Shown piece after piece: positions 6,537 to 8,431 of a stretch of 8,431 bases of DNA. The position numbers and the translations under genes were made by a program. Within the stretch, counting starts at the first letter, position 1, and every line of letters begins with the position of its first letter. The stretch lies in contig CAKPZU010000096.1 of assembly GCA_934215405.1 (NCBI GenBank), forward strand, positions 1-8,431, read 5' to 3'. This DNA is from an uncultured Bacilli bacterium (GTDB lineage: Bacteria; Bacillota_I; Bacilli_A; RFN20; CAG-631). The notes below the pieces were generated by a model, which had not been told where the DNA came from, did not search any database, and was given only the letters and a program-made list of their open reading frames with translations.

Positions 6537-7067
6537 TTAAGCATTATTATGGCGTTGGCATTCAACTAAATTATAATAAATACCATTCTTTATAAAACCA
6601 TTTTGGATTATGTTAGTTTTATAAAAGCCATTCTTTATTAATATTTTTTCACTAGCTATATTTTCCTGTAAATATTTAGCAATTATAATATTTACATCAA
6701 AATATATAAAAGCAATACTAACAAAGCTATTCACTACTTCACTTATATAACCATTATTCCAATACTTACTATTTAAAATATAACCAATCTCAGCTATATG
6801 ATTTTCTTTAAATGATAAAGATATTGAACCTATTACCTTTAAAGTATCCTTTAAAACAATTGAATAATTAAAATCAGTTTCAGCAAGATATGCTCTAATC
6901 ATATTTTCAATTGTTTTTTTTGCTTGATAGCTACTAGTATATGGATTAAAGGTTAAATACTTACATACCAAAGGGTCACTACAAAATTCATAGTAATCTT
7001 GAAAATCTTCTAAGCTTACAAGCCTTACTATTAATCTTTTAGTTTCAAACTTTGGAACATTTTTCAT
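6537..7067 (-). CDS. GNAT family N-acetyltransferase, RimJ/RimL type
   Basis: Transfers an acetyl group from acetyl-CoA to an amine; the substrate is unknown. The 176 residues match the usual length. FETKRLIVRLVSLEDF (7-22) is the classic N-terminus of this subfamily. AEIGYILNSKYWNNGYISE (92-110) contains the acetyl-CoA pyrophosphate-binding loop (WNNGY in place of the common WGKGYA). ENIASEKILIKNGFYK (135-150) is the conserved C-terminal helix and turn. The ATG at 7067 follows an AAGGTGAG SD that overlaps the TAA of the DUF1292 gene, with only 9 nt between the genes. It is the last gene of the alaS operon, a position I do not know as conserved for this family, so it may be a lineage-specific addition. 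Protein modification or small-molecule acetylation are both possible. Confidence 0.9.
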   Translation of the reverse strand: MKNVPKFETKRLIVRLVSLEDFQDYYEFCSDPLVCKYLTFNPYTSSYQAKKTIENMIRAYLAETDFNYSIVLKDTLKVIGSISLSFKENHIAEIGYILNSKYWNNGYISEVVNSFVSIAFIYFDVNIIIAKYLQENIASEKILIKNGFYKTNIIQNGFIKNGIYYNLVECQRHNNA

Positions 7068-7076
7068 ATTCTCACC

Positions 7077-7418
7077 TTAATTTTCTTTACAATTTCCATC
7101 ACAAGATTGACAATCACAGCTTTCATTATCACCACAATTACCACTACAAGAAGAGCATGAATTATTATTATTTTGTTCGTCCATAAAATCATTAAATACG
7201 CTTTCAAGTTCATTCCATTCATCATCATTAGTTACTGGAGATAAATGATTTGATTCATCGTAAGATGATACATAAACATTACCTTTTTCATCTTTAGGAT
7301 CAACATAGAAAATATAATTCTTATTAGTTGATTCTAGTGATGTAGTAAATAAAATAAACATTTCAGTTTCTTTTCCATTTTCATCTACTACTTGCATTTT
7401 TCTATCTTCGTTATTCAT
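7077..7418 (-). CDS. DUF1292 (YrzB-like) protein with Cys-rich tail
   Basis: Small acidic cytoplasmic protein of 113 residues. Residues 8-78 match DUF1292: VVDENGKETEMFILFTT, then YIFYVDPKDEKGNVYVSSYD and DDEWNELESVFNDF. The family is widespread in Firmicutes directly downstream of ruvX; its function is not established. The tail is unusual: after an Asn run (83-86), seven Cys in 23 residues (88, 91, 95, 101, 103, 106, 110), giving CxxCxxxC and CxCxxCxxxC patterns that could bind metal. There is no signal peptide. The ATG at 7418 lies 8 nt after AGGAGA, which overlaps the ruvX stop codon. Gaps to both neighbours are about 10 nt, so it is co-translated with ruvX and the acetyltransferase. Confidence 0.9.
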   Translation of the reverse strand: MNNEDRKMQVVDENGKETEMFILFTTSLESTNKNYIFYVDPKDEKGNVYVSSYDESNHLSPVTNDDEWNELESVFNDFMDEQNNNNSCSSCSGNCGDNESCDCQSCDGNCKEN

Positions 7419-7422
7419 ATTT

Positions 7423-7442
7423 TTTTCTCCTATTTTCTCCTA
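7423..7442 (-). repeat. Tandem 10-bp repeat carrying two SD-like cores
   Basis: TAGGAGAAAA occurs twice back to back at the end of ruvX. The first copy encodes part of the terminal Arg-Arg-Lys; the second holds the ruvX stop TAG and the SD of the DUF1292 gene. It looks like a small local duplication. Confidence 0.6.
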
Positions 7443-7843
7443 TCTAAGTAATTTTGTAAAATTACACTTGCAGCAACCTTATCAACAACTTGTTTCCTTT
7501 TTTTACGAGAGACATCAAATGCTAATAAAGCATTTTGAGCAGTGACAGTTGACATTCTTTCATCAATTTCTACAATTTCAATATCAATTAATTGTTTGAT
7601 TTTTTCTTCAAAGCGACGTGTCCTTTCACAGCCCAAAGAAAAATCTCCATTCATATGATATGGCATTCCAACTACTACAACATCAACATCTTCTTTTTTT
7701 ATAATATCTACTATTTGTTTAAATAGTTCATCATTTTCTTCTTCGTATCTAATAACACTATATGCAGAAGCAAACATTTTTAAGCTATCTGACAAAGCAA
7801 TTCCTACAGTTACACTTCCAATATCTAGTCCTAATGCTTTCAT
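7430..7843 (-). CDS. ruvX: Holliday junction resolvase-like protein RuvX/YqgF (pre-16S rRNA nuclease)
   Basis: RNase H-fold nuclease of 137 residues, the standard length. Family members are implicated in 5' maturation of 16S rRNA and were first annotated as Holliday junction resolvases. Visible signatures are LGLDIGSVTVGIALSD (4-19, with the first catalytic Asp7), VVVVGMPYHMNGD (55-67), VEIDERMST (91-99, with Glu95) and DVSRKKRKQVVDKVAASVIL (110-129, with Asp121). The ATG at 7843 overlaps the alaS TGA in an ATGA arrangement, implying translational coupling. The gene order alaS, ruvX, DUF1292 is common in Firmicutes, usually with ireB between the first two; that gene is absent here. Confidence 0.96.
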   Translation of the reverse strand: MKALGLDIGSVTVGIALSDSLKMFASAYSVIRYEEENDELFKQIVDIIKKEDVDVVVVGMPYHMNGDFSLGCERTRRFEEKIKQLIDIEIVEIDERMSTVTAQNALLAFDVSRKKRKQVVDKVAASVILQNYLDRRK

Positions 7844-8431
7844 TTAATTAAGCCCTCAACAAGTGTAAATACTTCATCAGCTTTACTTACATCCTTACCT
7901 CCAGCTTGAGCAAAGTCAGGACGACCACCACCATTACCACCACAAAGCAATGCAGCTTGCTTTACTAAATTACCGCACATTATACCCTTATTATTAATTT
8001 CTTTATTAGCTTTAGCAACAAATAATAATTTATCAGTAGCAACTGACATTATAAATATTAAGCAATCAGGATATTTATTTTGTAAATTGTCAGCAATTTG
8101 CTTAACAATTCCCCCATCATCAAGCTCTAATTTAACAAATATTGCTTTAATACCATTTATTTCTTTAATTGCTACATTATCATAATCAAATGATGAAACA
8201 ACACTATTAGATGCAGACATTTTTATTGCCTTATCAAGGTTTTTAATATTTTCCTTTAAGGCTTCATTACAATTTTTAACTTCAATTAATGATGCATATG
8301 TTGGCTTTAATGTAAATGAAATATTTTTATTTAAAGAGATATTTGAAGTATCTTTTACTTCCTTTAATAATGTATTATATTTTTCAATTAATAAATTATA
8401 TTCATTAAATAAATTTTCATTACTTTGTCTA
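7840..8431 (-). CDS. alaS: Alanyl-tRNA synthetase, C-terminal fragment
   Basis: This is the last 196 residues of AlaS; the frame is open from the window edge, and the Met at 8220 is internal, not a start. Catalytic and editing domains lie outside the window. Residues 1-70 of the fragment are the Lys/Glu/Asn-rich coiled coil that links editing and C-terminal domains. Residues 71-196 are the DHHA1-type C-Ala domain, with the diagnostic GGNGGGRPDFAQAGGKD near the end. C-Ala contacts the tRNA elbow and helps join aminoacylation with editing. The gene ends in TGA, overlapping the ruvX ATG. If TGA were read as Trp the frame would run on for only three codons, so this overlap alone does not settle the genetic code, but TGG Trp codons elsewhere do. 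Confidence 0.96.
   Translation of the reverse strand, partial: RQSNENLFNEYNLLIEKYNTLLKEVKDTSNISLNKNISFTLKPTYASLIEVKNCNEALKENIKNLDKAIKMSASNSVVSSFDYDNVAIKEINGIKAIFVKLELDDGGIVKQIADNLQNKYPDCLIFIMSVATDKLLFVAKANKEINNKGIMCGNLVKQAALLCGGNGGGRPDFAQAGGKDVSKADEVFTLVEGLIK

Noticed and set aside
7840..8220. A stand-alone 126-residue protein starting at the Met at 8220
   Set aside because: The frame is open upstream to the window edge and encodes the AlaS coiled coil, so this is only the C-terminal domain of AlaS.
1..8431. Mollicute code with TGA read as Trp
   Set aside because: Tryptophans at conserved sites are all TGG, genes are uninterrupted under the standard code, and alaS ends in TGA at the expected position.
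1..8431. CRISPR array, insertion sequence, tRNA or rRNA, phage or defence genes
   Set aside because: No regularly spaced repeats, transposase motifs, terminal repeats or RNA gene signatures were seen; every gene but two belongs to a familiar housekeeping or transport family.

Overview
The window is low-GC DNA (about 30% by eye) from a bacterium in the Firmicutes/Tenericutes sphere. The basis is the AT-rich codon use, strong AGGAGG-type Shine-Dalgarno (SD) sites, the alaS-ruvX-DUF1292 gene order and a Gram-positive style lipoprotein. The standard code (11) fits: Trp is TGG throughout and alaS ends in TGA, so this is not a TGA=Trp mollicute. An uncultured Bacilli lineage such as an Erysipelotrichales, Acholeplasmatales or RF39 relative is my inference and not proven. 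All ten genes lie on the minus strand, so transcription runs from high to low coordinates.

Block 1 (8431 to 6537) is a housekeeping operon: the C-terminal part of alaS, ruvX, a DUF1292 (YrzB-like) protein with an unusual Cys-rich tail, and a RimJ/RimL-type GNAT acetyltransferase. Junctions are tight (an ATGA overlap, then gaps of 11 and 9 nt). The block closes with a clear intrinsic terminator at 6482-6529. The small ireB gene (UPF0297), often found between alaS and ruvX in Firmicutes, is absent.

Block 2 (6400 to 4673) starts with a near-consensus promoter (TTGACA, 17 nt, TAGAAT). It encodes a membrane-anchored extracellular protein of unknown function, built of degenerate helical repeats, followed 35 nt later by a small Phd/YefM-like protein with a HicB-like C-terminal half and no visible toxin partner.

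Block 3 (about 4654 to 1) is a complete ABC importer of the carbohydrate (CUT1) type in the order ATPase, MalF-like permease, MalG-like permease, substrate-binding lipoprotein; the last is cut by the window edge. Each stop codon lies close to the next SD, suggesting translational coupling. The MalG-like subunit carries an extra N-terminal domain of about 120 residues with two additional membrane helices. The MalF-like subunit has a polar insertion of about 45 residues. The substrate cannot be read from the sequence.

The most interesting non-coding signals are in the two leaders. The leaders of blocks 2 and 3 share a split 7+7 motif, TGATAGT-(C)-ATATACA, and each has a perfect 7-bp inverted repeat near its promoter. 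No mobile element, CRISPR array, tRNA or rRNA was seen. I found no clear undescribed system; the best candidates for new biology are the extended MalG subunit, the repeat protein/Phd-like pair and the shared leader motif.
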